A stretch of 64,000 nt of DNA from Capnocytophaga canimorsus (lineage in GTDB: Bacteria > Bacteroidota > Bacteroidia > Flavobacteriales > Flavobacteriaceae): the NCBI RefSeq assembly GCF_002302565.1, contig NZ_CP022382.1:939001-1003000 (forward strand), read 5' to 3'. The position numbers and the translations under genes are program-made. The notes below the pieces were generated by a model that was not told where the DNA came from, ran no database searches, and saw only the letters and a program-made list of their open reading frames with translations. Shown here one piece after another: positions 38,223 to 47,672 of this stretch; within the stretch, counting starts at the first letter, position 1; every line of letters begins with the position of its first letter.

Positions 38223-39410
38223 TTAGTCAAGAATTTCAGTTACCTGACCAGCACCTACTGTACGACCTCCTTCACGGATAGCAAAACGAAGACCTACGTT
38301 AAGAGCAATTGGTTGCAACAATTCAACAGTGATTGTCAAGTTGTCACCAGGCATAACCATCTCAACTCCTTCAGGTAAAGATATAGTACCTGTTACGTCA
38401 GTCGTACGAACATAGAATTGAGGACGATAGTTGTTGTGGAATGGAGTGTGACGTCCACCTTCTTCTTTACTCAAGATATACACCTCAGCTTTAAATTTAG
38501 CGTGCGGTTTCACTGAACCTGGTTTACAGATAACCATACCACGTTTGATTTCAGTTTTATCGATACCTCTTAACAACAAACCAACGTTATCACCTGCTTC
38601 ACCACGGTCAAGGATTTTACGGAACATCTCAACTCCTGTAATTGTAGAAGTCAATTTTTTATCTCCCATACCGATGATCTCAACAGCATCACCTGTTTTA
38701 GCAACCCCAGTTTCGATACGTCCTGTAGCTACTGTTCCACGACCTGTAATGGTAAACACGTCCTCAATTGGCATCAAGAAAGGCTTATCAACATCACGCT
38801 GAGGAAGCTCAATCCAACTATCAACAGCATCCATCAATTTCATTACAGTATCTACCCATTGAGGCTCTCCATTCAACGCTCCTAGAGCAGAACCTTGAAC
38901 GATAGGACCATTATCTCCATCATATCCGTAAGAAGACAACAAGTCCCTCATTTCCATTTCAACAAGCTCCAACAACTCAGCATCGTCAACCATATCCACC
39001 TTGTTCATAAACACAACAATTCTTGGAATACCTACCTGACGACCCAAAAGAATGTGCTCACGAGTTTGAGGCATAGGACCATCAGTAGCAGCAACCACTA
39101 AGATAGCACCGTCCATTTGAGCAGCACCAGTAATCATATTTTTAACGTAATCCGCGTGACCAGGACAGTCAACGTGCGCATAGTGACGAGTAGCTGTTTG
39201 ATACTCAACGTGTGAGGTATTGATAGTAATACCACGCTCTTTTTCTTCAGGAGCGTTATCGATTGAATCGAAGCTTCTTGCTTCAGAAAGACCCGCCTCA
39301 GCCAATACTTTAGTAATAGCAGCTGTCAATGTTGTTTTACCGTGATCCACGTGTCCAATAGTACCAATATTTAAGTGGGGCTTTGAACGATCAAAAGTTT
39401 CCTTTGCCAT
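38223..39410 (-). CDS. tuf: Elongation factor Tu
   Basis: GTPase that brings aminoacyl-tRNA to the ribosome; 395 residues. GTP-binding motifs are [10 protein letters not shown] (G1), RGITI (G2), DCPGHADY (G3), NKVD (G4), SAL (G5). The gene is preceded by four tRNA genes in the same direction and is probably processed out of the same transcript. Confidence 0.98.
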   Translation of the reverse strand: MAKETFDRSKPHLNIGTIGHVDHGKTTLTAAITKVLAEAGLSEARSFDSIDNAPEEKERGITINTSHVEYQTATRHYAHVDCPGHADYVKNMITGAAQMDGAILVVAATDGPMPQTREHILLGRQVGIPRIVVFMNKVDMVDDAELLELVEMEMRDLLSSYGYDGDNGPIVQGSALGALNGEPQWVDTVMKLMDAVDSWIELPQRDVDKPFLMPIEDVFTITGRGTVATGRIETGVAKTGDAVEIIGMGDKKLTSTITGVEMFRKILDRGEAGDNVGLLLRGIDKTEIKRGMVICKPGSVKPHAKFKAEVYILSKEEGGRHTPFHNNYRPQFYVRTTDVTGTISLPEGVEMVMPGDNLTITVELLQPIALNVGLRFAIREGGRTVGAGQVTEILD

Positions 39411-39470
39411 GATAAATAAATTTTAAAATCTTAGTTATATAAAAGTGTATTATGTGTGTACTAAACTACG

Positions 39471-39542
39471 AGCCAATGACGAGATTTGAACTCGTGACCT
39501 CTTCCTTACCAAGGAAGCGCTCTACCCCTGAGCTACACCGGC
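39471..39542 (-). tRNA. tRNA-Thr (GGT)
   Basis: Minus-strand cloverleaf with anticodon stem CTTCC/GGAAG and loop TTGGTAA (anticodon GGT), acceptor GCCGGTG/CATTGGC and T-loop GTTCAAATC. It lies 60 bases upstream of tuf. Confidence 0.96.
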
Positions 39543-39554
39543 TTTTATATTTTG

Positions 39555-39627
39555 AGCGGGAGACGAGGTTCGAACTCGCGACATTCAGCTTGGAAGGCTG
39601 ACGCTCTACCAACTGAGCTACTCCCGC
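39555..39627 (-). tRNA. tRNA-Gly (TCC)
   Basis: Minus-strand cloverleaf: acceptor GCGGGAG/CTCCCGC, anticodon stem TCAGC/GCTGA with loop CTTCCAA (anticodon TCC), T-loop GTTCGAACC. Confidence 0.96.
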
Positions 39628-39637
39628 ATTTTTGTAG

Positions 39638-39719
<82 letters not shown>

Positions 39720-39754
39720 AATAACTTATAAAACAATTTAATTATGAACTTTTG

Positions 39755-39828
39755 AGCCGATAGAGGGATTCGAACCCACGACCCCGAGATTACAAATCAC
39801 GTGCTCTGGCCAACTGAGCTATATCGGC
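39755..39828 (-). tRNA. tRNA-Thr (TGT)
   Basis: Minus-strand cloverleaf: acceptor GCCGATA/TATCGGC, anticodon loop TTTGTAA (anticodon TGT), with one T-T mismatch in the anticodon stem, T-loop GTTCGAATC. It is first in the tRNA-tuf transcript. Confidence 0.95.
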
Positions 39829-39875
39829 TTTTACATCAAAAACACCCTCATTATTTGGATATTTCTAACGGACTG

Positions 39876-39904
39876 CAAATGTACACAAAAAATCTTTGCT
39901 ACAA
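39876..39904 (-). promoter_or_regulatory. Promoter of the tRNA-tuf-secE cluster (TTG-N18-TACATTTG)
   Basis: On the minus strand TTG (39904-39902, preceded by TT), 18-base spacer, TACATTTG (39883-39876). Transcription would start near 39869, about 40 bases before the first tRNA. It is the only strong promoter seen for this cluster. Confidence 0.65.
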
Positions 39905-39961
39905 AATTTTTTTTAAACTTTTTTAATCAAACAACGTTTTTTATACTCTTTTCAAAGGAAA

Positions 39962-40843
39962 TTATTCCCGATCGCCGTGCTTCATTATTCTTTTTAGGCG
40001 CTTGCTTTCTTGTTTTTGTTTCTTTTTGATTTTATCCAAATTGTAATACCTGAGTTCGTTTAAAGCCTCTTGTTCTTTAATTTCCTCTTGTGACATCACT
40101 TTCAAAAAAGACGGGTGTTGTTCAATAGCCATCTCTACCTGTTCAACAATATGCTCTATGGTATCGTTTTCATAATCTAATTGCAAAGGTGGTTTTATCA
40201 CCATTGATTGTAATATTCCTTTCTTCTTTATAGCAATTCCCTTTTTATCAAAAGAACGCCGAAATCCGTCAATGACAATAGGCACCACAATAGGTTTGTA
40301 CTGCTTAATGATGTGAGCCGTTCCTTTACGGATAGGCTTCCAAGGAGTAGTAGTGCCTTGCGGAAAGGTAATTACCCAACCATCATTAAGTGCTACCCCT
40401 ATCTTATCCACCTCATTGAGATTCACCTCACGACTGATTTCTTTGCCTTTCTCTCTCCAAGTACGACTAACACTTATGGCTCCAGCATACGCCAAAATTT
40501 TTGGAAGCCAACCTGACTTCATCGTTTCGGAAGCTGCAACGTAATAAATATTAAGCTTGGGTTGCCACAAATAACCGATATTTTTAATGGAATCTGTTCT
40601 TCCTTTTAAACTGGCATTAAAAACGTGGAACATTGCCACTACATCAGCAAAATAAGTTTGGTGGTTGGAAATAAAAAGCACACCATTTTGAGGCAAACTA
40701 CGTATGATTTCAGAGCCTTCAATACGCAATTCGTTAAATCCTCGGTAACGACTGTGAGTCATCAACCCGAAAACGCGGATAATCCATTTTTTTATCCATA
40801 AAATATGTCCGAAAGGATTCTTTCTAAATATTCCCATCATCAA
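39962..40843 (-). CDS. PlsC-type lysophospholipid acyltransferase
   Basis: Transfers an acyl chain to lysophosphatidic acid or a related acceptor at the inner membrane. The 293-residue protein has NHQTYFAD at residues 60-67 and FPQGTTTP at 170-177. In canonical PlsC the first motif is H-x4-D; here His61 and Asp67 are five residues apart, which marks a variant subfamily. The last about 50 residues are highly charged and helical. It lies 40 bases after eptA on the same strand, so it is probably part of the lpxE-eptA transcript. A first ATG is used; the Met-Met-Met start is ambiguous by one or two codons. Confidence 0.86.
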   Translation of the reverse strand: MMMGIFRKNPFGHILWIKKWIIRVFGLMTHSRYRGFNELRIEGSEIIRSLPQNGVLFISNHQTYFADVVAMFHVFNASLKGRTDSIKNIGYLWQPKLNIYYVAASETMKSGWLPKILAYAGAISVSRTWREKGKEISREVNLNEVDKIGVALNDGWVITFPQGTTTPWKPIRKGTAHIIKQYKPIVVPIVIDGFRRSFDKKGIAIKKKGILQSMVIKPPLQLDYENDTIEHIVEQVEMAIEQHPSFLKVMSQEEIKEQEALNELRYYNLDKIKKKQKQESKRLKRIMKHGDRE

Positions 40844-40883
40844 AAATAAATCTTGTAAATTACGGATTGGTCATTCAATAATT

Positions 40884-42422
40884 TTAGTCAAAAATGCTCA
40901 TTTGCTCATTATATATAGGACTTTCAACAGAGAGAAAATCCATAACACTATGAAAAACGTGATGTTGTGACAATTCTTTAAAAGATTTTAGTGATTTGGA
41001 ATTTTCGGACATCCAAACAATAAACGGAATTTCGTACTGTTCTTTAGGAGCAAAAATCATTGGTGCTCCGTGCATATACAAATTCTTTTCTCCCAAAGAT
41101 TCGCCGTGGTCAGACACATAAATCATCGTGCTTTTATAGTCGGGCAATTGCTTTAAATTTTCAATAATGCTGTGTAAAATATAATCCGTATAAACAATAG
41201 TATTATCATAAGCATTCATAAGGGCTTGGGAAGAACAATTTGCCAACTCAACACTAGCACAAACAGGAGTGAAATGCTCAAAACGTGACGGATATTTTTT
41301 ACTATAAGTAGGTCCGTGGCTGGTACTGGTGTGTAAAATCAATAATATTTTGTTTTTAGTGCTTGACAAAATCTGCTCTTTAAGATGGTTAAGAAGAACT
41401 CCGTCATAATTACAGTCCTCGCCTTGACAATCAGCCCTCAAATCCCTCGCTTCTTGATATTTTTCAATATGTATAGGAGGTTCACCAGAATTATTGGTAC
41501 GCCAAACCACCTCCACATCGTTACGATGTAAGTAATTAGGTAATATTTCATACAAATCATCGGTATTTTGATACTCCAATATGCATTTGACCCCAGCGGT
41601 GGTGTAAGTGTCGCAAGAGGTGGCAGGAAAATGAAATACATTTTCGGTTTTTGAAAGCAACGGATTGGTGTTTTTTTCATATCCGTAGAGTGAAAAATTT
41701 TGGCTTCGTGCGGACTCTCCAATAACTAAAACAACTACCGATTTTTCATCATTGGTAATCTTAGCATCGGGCAATAAAATCTCTTTTTGATTTTGTTGAT
41801 ACTTATGCACATAAAATAGAGTCGTGTTTACGGTATATGACCACGGCATAGCCAGTCCGCCAAGGTATTTCGAGTTATGGTCAATCCACAGCCAATTCAC
41901 ACTATTGGCAAAAACCATCACCACCATAAACAACAAGGTAAAGCCAATGTTAAGCAAAAACCGTTTCAGTTTGGGTTTAATAACACTTGCTTTTAATACA
42001 TATATCGCAGGTAAAATCCCTAAAAATATAAAGTATAATACCATTTTAAATGAAAAGAAACTGCTTGACTCTTCATAGTTCGTATTGAGCACATTACCTA
42101 TCATACTTTCATCAACAATAATTCCGTAGGTATTCACAAAATACACCGCAATGGCATTGAGCAGAAAAAACAACACCAATAAGAATTTGCCTAATCTTCT
42201 AGAAATAAAAAACAACAAATAAAAGGCAAAAGCATTAGCTATAATCATCAGAATGATTAGGCTAACAACCATAAGCATACCGCTAAATGAGGTGTAGTCA
42301 ATTTTTTCAAATACATACTTGAAAAAAGGATAATGATACAAAATAAAATTCAATACACTCAATACCAACACAAAACGAAGTAGCGGTACATTGTTAGTCC
42401 ATTTATTGATTTTTTTTAACAT
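40884..42422 (-). CDS. eptA: Lipid A phosphoethanolamine transferase
   Basis: Transfers phosphoethanolamine to a lipid A phosphate or sugar hydroxyl on the periplasmic side of the inner membrane, lowering negative charge and raising resistance to cationic peptides. The 512-residue protein has five membrane helices in the first about 205 residues, then a sulfatase-fold domain with metal ligand Glu236 in GESAR, probable nucleophile Thr272 in SCDTYTTAGVKC and metal ligands in YVSDHGESLGE. Its start overlaps the end of the PAP2 phosphatase gene by 20 bases. In C. canimorsus an LpxE/EptA pair makes lipid A with phosphoethanolamine in place of the 1-phosphate; the same pairing is inferred here. Confidence 0.92.
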   Translation of the reverse strand: MLKKINKWTNNVPLLRFVLVLSVLNFILYHYPFFKYVFEKIDYTSFSGMLMVVSLIILMIIANAFAFYLLFFISRRLGKFLLVLFFLLNAIAVYFVNTYGIIVDESMIGNVLNTNYEESSSFFSFKMVLYFIFLGILPAIYVLKASVIKPKLKRFLLNIGFTLLFMVVMVFANSVNWLWIDHNSKYLGGLAMPWSYTVNTTLFYVHKYQQNQKEILLPDAKITNDEKSVVVLVIGESARSQNFSLYGYEKNTNPLLSKTENVFHFPATSCDTYTTAGVKCILEYQNTDDLYEILPNYLHRNDVEVVWRTNNSGEPPIHIEKYQEARDLRADCQGEDCNYDGVLLNHLKEQILSSTKNKILLILHTSTSHGPTYSKKYPSRFEHFTPVCASVELANCSSQALMNAYDNTIVYTDYILHSIIENLKQLPDYKSTMIYVSDHGESLGEKNLYMHGAPMIFAPKEQYEIPFIVWMSENSKSLKSFKELSQHHVFHSVMDFLSVESPIYNEQMSIFD

Positions 42423-43251
42423 AAAATTTTATCATTAAGTACAACGAAACTATCAAACTAATTAGTGGAAAGTAAAAAACAACAAGGTGTTCTTGCATTA
42501 TCTTAACACTCATAAAAACAACACTCCCTAAAAACAATAACATAAAAAACGGATAGCTTTTTGAGGAGGATACCCAACCGAAAAGTCTGTACTTGACGCT
42601 TGAACGAATACCAATCACACCAGAGATATATCCTAAAATACTTCCTATAAGGACGTCTGTCGGATGATGTGCACCTACTCCAATCCGAGTGGTTGCTAAA
42701 ACAATTCCAACAAACAAGAGCACCAAAAAATAAGCTACTTTAAAAAAAGATGAACGTCCCTGAGGTATAAAAGCGAACATCAGTACAGTTAGCACGGTAA
42801 ATATGGTTATAGAATGCCCTGAAGGAAAGCTGGAATACCCCACTAAAGTTTCTCCAACAATATTGACGCTTTCCTCCCCATAAAAAGTAACAGGGCGAGG
42901 AACATCAAAAAACGATTTTAACCCCTTTGAAAACAATAAAGATACCAATGATGCAACTAGCAAGGCTTCCCAAATTTTTGGTGTATACATCAAAAAAACA
43001 CTTAATAAAGCAAGTGCCACAAAAGCATCGCCAAGTTGTGTTAGGTTATATTCCAAGCTCGGGAATTGGGAAAGTTGTTCATTCATCAAATGAAAAACTT
43101 CTTGTTGCACACTCACGTACGATATTGGTCCTTGCCAGTAGAGAAAAACAATCACGGCAACAACAATCAGTAATGGAATAAGTACAAAAGAGGCTCTTAC
43201 CTTTGTATAATTACGTATTACTTGGTTATTTGCTGATTCTTTAAAAACCAC
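42403..43251 (-). CDS. lpxE: PAP2-family lipid A 1-phosphatase
   Basis: Membrane phosphatase of the PAP2 family. The 282-residue protein carries the three-part signature K112-x6-R119-P120, PSGH at 143-146 and R189-x5-H195-x3-D199, set between predicted membrane helices. The overlap with eptA identifies the substrate as probably the lipid A 1-phosphate (LpxE) rather than undecaprenyl diphosphate, though the latter cannot be excluded from sequence alone. A TATATTTG box lies at 43279-43286. Confidence 0.85.
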   Translation of the reverse strand: MVFKESANNQVIRNYTKVRASFVLIPLLIVVAVIVFLYWQGPISYVSVQQEVFHLMNEQLSQFPSLEYNLTQLGDAFVALALLSVFLMYTPKIWEALLVASLVSLLFSKGLKSFFDVPRPVTFYGEESVNIVGETLVGYSSFPSGHSITIFTVLTVLMFAFIPQGRSSFFKVAYFLVLLFVGIVLATTRIGVGAHHPTDVLIGSILGYISGVIGIRSSVKYRLFGWVSSSKSYPFFMLLFLGSVVFMSVKIMQEHLVVFYFPLISLIVSLYLMIKFYVKKNQ

Positions 43252-43278
43252 ATTTGCTTATTTTGAATATTTCGGCGA

Positions 43279-43286
43279 CAAATATA
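43279..43286 (-). promoter_or_regulatory. -7 box (TATATTTG) of the lpxE-eptA operon
   Basis: Minus-strand TATATTTG, 28 bases upstream of the lpxE ATG. A -33 element at the right distance is not evident. Confidence 0.45.
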
Positions 43287-43464
43287 AGAAAAATAAAAGC
43301 AATCGATTTATGACTCAAGTCAAACGCAAGTTAAACACAATATATTTTTTAGTTTTTTATCATTCAATATTAAAAATAATTTTACCAATTTCACTCCAAA
43401 TATAGCTTACATCAAATGTGAATTGAAAAAAAATTACTTTATTTGCAAAAAAATAAAAGAGAAA

Positions 43465-44118
43465 ATGACTTTAATTCGTGAGAAATTAGCTCTTCCTAAT
43501 GATGGCAAAAAACTGCTATTACACTCTTGCTGTGCCCCTTGTTCGGGAGAGGTAATGGAGGCAATCCAAGCTTCGGGTATTGAGTTTACCATATTTTTCT
43601 ACAACCCAAATATTCATCCTTTGAAAGAATATGAAATCAGGAAAGAGGAGAACATTCGCTTTGCTGAAAAATGCAATATCCCTATCATTGATGCTGATTA
43701 TGATGTAGATAACTGGTACGAACGTGCCAAAGGAATGGAAATGGAACCCGAAAGAGGCATTCGCTGTACGATGTGCTTTGATATGCGTTTTGAGCGTACA
43801 GCTTTGTATGCTTATGAAAATGGTTTTGATACCATTACAAGTTCGCTGGGGATTTCGCGTTGGAAGAATTTTGACCAAATCAACGACTGTGGCATTCGAG
43901 CTGCAGAAAAGTACGAAGGAATAACCTATTGGACACACAATTGGCGAAAAAAAGGAGGTTCTGCCCGAATGCTTGAAATTAGCAAACGAGAGCAATTCTA
44001 TATGCAAGAATATTGCGGTTGTGCTTATTCATTGCGTGATACGAACAAATGGAGACTTGAAAACGGACGAGAACGCATCAAAATTGGAGTAAAATATTAC
44101 GGTGTTGATGATAATTAA
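43465..44118 (+). CDS. queH: Epoxyqueuosine reductase QueH
   Basis: Reduces epoxyqueuosine to queuosine in the wobble position of GUN-anticodon tRNAs (His, Asp, Asn, Tyr); the cobalamin-independent alternative to QueG. The 217-residue protein has [10 protein letters not shown] (residues 20-29), CTMCFDMR and EYCGCAYS, the Cys clusters of DUF208/QueH. The frame can be read from a TTG at 43423, but the ATG at 43465 gives the family N-terminus. tRNA-Tyr(GTA), one of its targets, is encoded 4 kb away. Confidence 0.92.
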   Translation: MTLIREKLALPNDGKKLLLHSCCAPCSGEVMEAIQASGIEFTIFFYNPNIHPLKEYEIRKEENIRFAEKCNIPIIDADYDVDNWYERAKGMEMEPERGIRCTMCFDMRFERTALYAYENGFDTITSSLGISRWKNFDQINDCGIRAAEKYEGITYWTHNWRKKGGSARMLEISKREQFYMQEYCGCAYSLRDTNKWRLENGRERIKIGVKYYGVDDN

Positions 44119-44185
44119 TTTTTGTAAACAAAACATTATCAAATAATAAAAAAATACAACTTACATCTATTAAGTTTTTAAATAT

Positions 44186-44938
44186 ATGACAGAACATTTT
44201 TTAACTCCTGAGCAACTTCTTGAAGGTCAAATTTTACTGATTGACAAGCCTTTACATTGGTCTTCATTTCAGGCGGTTAATAAAATTAAATGGTCTATTA
44301 TAAAAAACTACAAACTAAAAAAAATTAAAATAGGACACGCTGGAACTTTAGATCCTCTCGCTTCGGGTTTGCTTGTCATTTGCACGGGAAAATTCACCAA
44401 AAAAATTACCGAATTTCAAGACGCTCTAAAAACCTACACAGGAACCATCCGATTGGGGGCAACCACTTCGTCATTCGATTTGGAAACAGAAATTGAGCAA
44501 ACCTTTCCGATAGCACATATTACTCCCGAATTGATTGAGCAAGTCCGTCAGCAATTTATAGGAGAAATAGAGCAAACTCCGCCCGTATTTTCTGCTATAA
44601 AAAGAGAAGGAAAAAGGCTTTACGAATTGGCTCGTGAAGGAGAGGAAACCATAGAAGTTCCTAAGCGAATCGTTCAAATACAGCAATTTAATATTGATAT
44701 TAGCCAATTCCCTGATATTGATTTTGAGGTAGTTTGCAGTAAGGGAACTTACATTCGTTCTTTAGCGAATGATTTAGGAAAAGCCTTGCAAAGTGGTGCT
44801 CATTTGATTGCTTTGAGGCGTACAAGAATTGGTGATTTTTTGGTTGAAAATGCCCTTTCTCCTGATGAATTTATACAAAAATACATTCCTAAAAGAGAAA
44901 CAAATGAGAAAAACAAAAAGGTACTTCAAAGCGATTAA
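44186..44938 (+). CDS. truB: tRNA pseudouridine-55 synthase
   Basis: Makes pseudouridine 55 in the T-loop of tRNAs. The 250-residue protein carries catalytic Asp56 in GHAGTLDPLASG, KTYTGTIRLG, TPPVFSAIKREGKRLYELAR and SKGTYIRSLANDLG. The last 35 bases overlap the TonB-like gene in another frame. Confidence 0.96.
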   Translation: MTEHFLTPEQLLEGQILLIDKPLHWSSFQAVNKIKWSIIKNYKLKKIKIGHAGTLDPLASGLLVICTGKFTKKITEFQDALKTYTGTIRLGATTSSFDLETEIEQTFPIAHITPELIEQVRQQFIGEIEQTPPVFSAIKREGKRLYELAREGEETIEVPKRIVQIQQFNIDISQFPDIDFEVVCSKGTYIRSLANDLGKALQSGAHLIALRRTRIGDFLVENALSPDEFIQKYIPKRETNEKNKKVLQSD

Positions 44939-45647
44939 ACGCTTTATCAATGAAATACCACGTGTGGATAAAGCAATCATCCTCACGCTTTTATGTATGT
45001 TCTTTTGTATCCTATCCCTTTCTCTGCTTCAACTTAAAAGTGTTGCTAACGAAATTATGTTGGAGATGATAACCACCAATGAACCCTTTACCGACATTGA
45101 AAAAGTTTTAGAACAAGAGCAAACACAAGAAGAAACTGTAACACAAAATACCAAAATTACCACACAGGCTTTCAATGAAGCCGACCGAAAACTAATCCAC
45201 TCGGAAGAAGCTTTCAAAACTTTAGATGAAATCTTACAAGAGAGAGCTATGGCTGAAGCAGCAGAAAAATTACTTTCGGCACAAAGCGATGCTTCTTTAA
45301 GTAGCTTAGAAGAAGTGAAACTCAAAATAACACCCCCCATAAATAACAACGACAACAGAGTAAATAAAAACAGCTTGGTTAAATTCGCTTTGGAAGGAAG
45401 AAATCCGAGGGGCGACTTGCCCAACCCTATCTTTACCTGTGAGGCTTCGGGCAGAATCGTTATAAACATCAAAGTAAACCGCTACGGCGAAGTTATTGAA
45501 ACAGCTTTTAATCAAGCGAGTTCTTCCTCTTCCAACGGTTGCCTAATTGAAAATGCTTTAAACTACGCTCAACAAGCCCGATTTAATAGCATTACTGAAA
45601 ACAAAGAACAAATCGGAACCATCACTTACTATTTCCAAGGGAAGTAA
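44904..45647 (+). CDS. Membrane-anchored protein with TonB-like C-terminal domain
   Basis: The 247-residue protein has one membrane helix (about residues 23-45), a long low-complexity acidic/charged region and a C-terminal domain (about 165-247) with a TonB-type pattern: CEASGRIVINIKVNRYGEV and later GTITYYFQGK. Such Bacteroidota proteins are labelled energy transducer TonB; ExbB/ExbD partners are not here. The ATG at 44904 overlaps truB by 35 bases, so it is translated from the truB transcript; an in-frame upstream start would extend deeper in truB and is unlikely. It contains a C6 tract at 45333-45338. Confidence 0.8.
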   Translation: MRKTKRYFKAIKRFINEIPRVDKAIILTLLCMFFCILSLSLLQLKSVANEIMLEMITTNEPFTDIEKVLEQEQTQEETVTQNTKITTQAFNEADRKLIHSEEAFKTLDEILQERAMAEAAEKLLSAQSDASLSSLEEVKLKITPPINNNDNRVNKNSLVKFALEGRNPRGDLPNPIFTCEASGRIVINIKVNRYGEVIETAFNQASSSSSNGCLIENALNYAQQARFNSITENKEQIGTITYYFQGK

Positions 45648-45763
45648 AACATAAAGGTATATTTGAGCTTTTTAAACTATTTGAGTTTCAAAAAAAAATC
45701 ATATAATTCAAGTTATTAGTGTAAAATCATTGAAATAAAAACTCTATTTAAAAACGAAATATT

Positions 45764-45771
45764 TATCTTTG
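45764..45771 (+). promoter_or_regulatory. -7 box (TATCTTTG) of the esterase-like lipoprotein gene
   Basis: TATCTTTG, 26 bases before the ATG at 45798. The -33 element is not evident. Confidence 0.45.
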
Positions 45772-45797
45772 GGAAGATTATTCAATTTGTAAAAAAT

Positions 45798-47624
45798 ATG
45801 CCAACCGTTAATAAAATTTGTTTTTTTGTAGCTTTGTTTCTCTCCTTTTTTTTACTAACCTTTTGCCAAAGCAAAGAAAAGGTATATGCGGACTATTACA
45901 ATTTTGAAGTATTAAGTTTGGATAGCGTAAATATGAGAAAGAATTGGAGTCTTCTTCCTCATAATCTATTTGATATAACACAAGAAAAAATCAATGGAGA
46001 GGAATTCTTTTCGATAAAACCAATGAAAGATAATTTTTGGGGTATTTTTCTTCCTGTTTCTGCTGAAATATCACAAAGTTTCATTGTTAAAAATCCTGAA
46101 ATAAAAAATAAAGTTCGGGTAGAAATAAGTACAAAGGGCAAACATATAGGAGCTTCGAAATTGCATCTAAAAGGGATAGATGCATTGGGTAATGAAACCT
46201 TTTCCGATGCGTTTTTTCTAAAAGATAGCAATGAATGGCAAATATTAAAACATTCAACAGAGATACCACAGGGAACCAACGAGTTTTTGGTTGTTTTAGA
46301 AATAAAAGGAGGTACCACCATTCAAAATCAATTCTTTTCCTTAAAAAAGGACGTAAAAATATATCTCAATGAAAGCTATTTACCTAATCTTTTATTGGAA
46401 GGGGTAGCGTATAAAGATGAATATCTACAACAAGCCGTATCCGTGCCTTATAATGAAATAGGTAAACAGCTTTCGGAAATGATTGCTGATAAACCGGCAA
46501 AAGTGATTGCCTTCGGTGAGCCGTTACACGGTAGCAAGGAGTTTCCTGATGTTTTTTTTCAATTTTTTCAGCATCAGATGACACATAATCAGGTCAAAAA
46601 AGTGTTTTTTGAAAATTCGATTTTGGAAGCGATGCGTTGGAATCGTTTTATTACCGACCAAAATTCGGTTTTTGCTTTGGATACCCTGATGAAACCGGAA
46701 CGTTTAGGGTTGTTGGATCCTGATTTTGTAAAAAAGATACTACTTTGGACAAAAGAGTACAATAAAAAGAATTCGGACAAAATACAATTTTTAGGTATTG
46801 ATTGTTATAGCACAGGTTTTATAAGAGAAACGGATTTGGGTAATTTTCTGTACGACATCAACACCCCTCAAAGAAATCCGTTATTAGACACGCTCTTTTT
46901 GAAATTGGATTTTTCGTCTAAACAAAAAACGTTGGAAGTTTTGAATTTTATGGAAGCCAATCAAATGCAATTATGTCAATTGCTAAATGAAGAAGAGTAT
47001 GAGATGATACAGCAATATGTCCAAAATATTTCACAATTTTCAAATGACAATATTCCAGTTATTTCACCGGAACGGGAAATGTGGATGTTTCAGACAGCCA
47101 AACGGCATATCAATCAACTTAAACCAGATGAGAGGGCTCTGGTTTTCTCTCATTGGTTGCACTCAAACAGTTTACATTTACAAGCAGGAAAAGGAGCGAA
47201 AACATTAGGAGGGCATTTATTGAATGAATACGGAGACGATTATATCCGTATTGGGGGCTTGGCGGGTGAAGGAACATTTATGGGAAGAGGCCCTAATCTA
47301 AACCTGACATTAGGAAGGGCAAACTCTCCAGAAGGTACTTTGACACATTTTTTAGGTAAGAAAAAAGAAAATAACCTCGTGTTTTCTTCAATGAATGCAC
47401 CTGAAATTGCAATGTTTCCGATTTATGGAGCTTTTAATACATCTTCTTCTATTTGTCAGGTAGTTAGAATAAAAAAGACAATAGACGTTGGCTTTTTTAT
47501 CGGTAAAATAAATGCTTTTACCCCCTCCACTCAAATTAAAGCACGTCAGTTGGAAGAACTTACTCAATCAATTCTTTACAGAGATAGGAAAAAGCACTTG
47601 CTTTCACAACAAAAAACCAATTAG
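45798..47624 (+). CDS. Erythromycin-esterase-family lipoprotein
   Basis: The 608-residue protein begins with a lipoprotein signal (FFLLTFC, Cys23). An N-terminal beta-rich region (about 30-200) is followed by an erythromycin esterase-like (Ere/ succinoglycan-biosynthesis type) domain: AFGEPLHGSKEF near 235-246, FFENSILEAMRW, FLGIDCYSTGF and later VFSHWLHSNSLH. Real Ere enzymes hydrolyse macrolide lactones, but most members of this superfamily are not resistance genes, and the surface lipoprotein context points elsewhere. It has its own promoter and ends convergent to dut. Confidence 0.85.
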   Translation: MPTVNKICFFVALFLSFFLLTFCQSKEKVYADYYNFEVLSLDSVNMRKNWSLLPHNLFDITQEKINGEEFFSIKPMKDNFWGIFLPVSAEISQSFIVKNPEIKNKVRVEISTKGKHIGASKLHLKGIDALGNETFSDAFFLKDSNEWQILKHSTEIPQGTNEFLVVLEIKGGTTIQNQFFSLKKDVKIYLNESYLPNLLLEGVAYKDEYLQQAVSVPYNEIGKQLSEMIADKPAKVIAFGEPLHGSKEFPDVFFQFFQHQMTHNQVKKVFFENSILEAMRWNRFITDQNSVFALDTLMKPERLGLLDPDFVKKILLWTKEYNKKNSDKIQFLGIDCYSTGFIRETDLGNFLYDINTPQRNPLLDTLFLKLDFSSKQKTLEVLNFMEANQMQLCQLLNEEEYEMIQQYVQNISQFSNDNIPVISPEREMWMFQTAKRHINQLKPDERALVFSHWLHSNSLHLQAGKGAKTLGGHLLNEYGDDYIRIGGLAGEGTFMGRGPNLNLTLGRANSPEGTLTHFLGKKKENNLVFSSMNAPEIAMFPIYGAFNTSSSICQVVRIKKTIDVGFFIGKINAFTPSTQIKARQLEELTQSILYRDRKKHLLSQQKTN

Positions 47625-47644
47625 TTGAAGATTTCTATTTTGTG

Positions 47645-47672
47645 AAAAATGAGGTTGAAAAAAATCATTTTT
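47645..47672. terminator. Weak hairpin between the esterase-like gene and dut
   Basis: AAAAATGA (47645-47652) pairs with TCATTTTT (47665-47672), followed by T bases; it overlaps the dut stop codon. AT-rich and only 8 bp. Confidence 0.4.

Noticed and set aside
43519-44007. 162-codon frame antisense to queH
   Set aside because: Mirror of queH codons, Cys/Ser/Phe-rich composition without a fold; no promoter.
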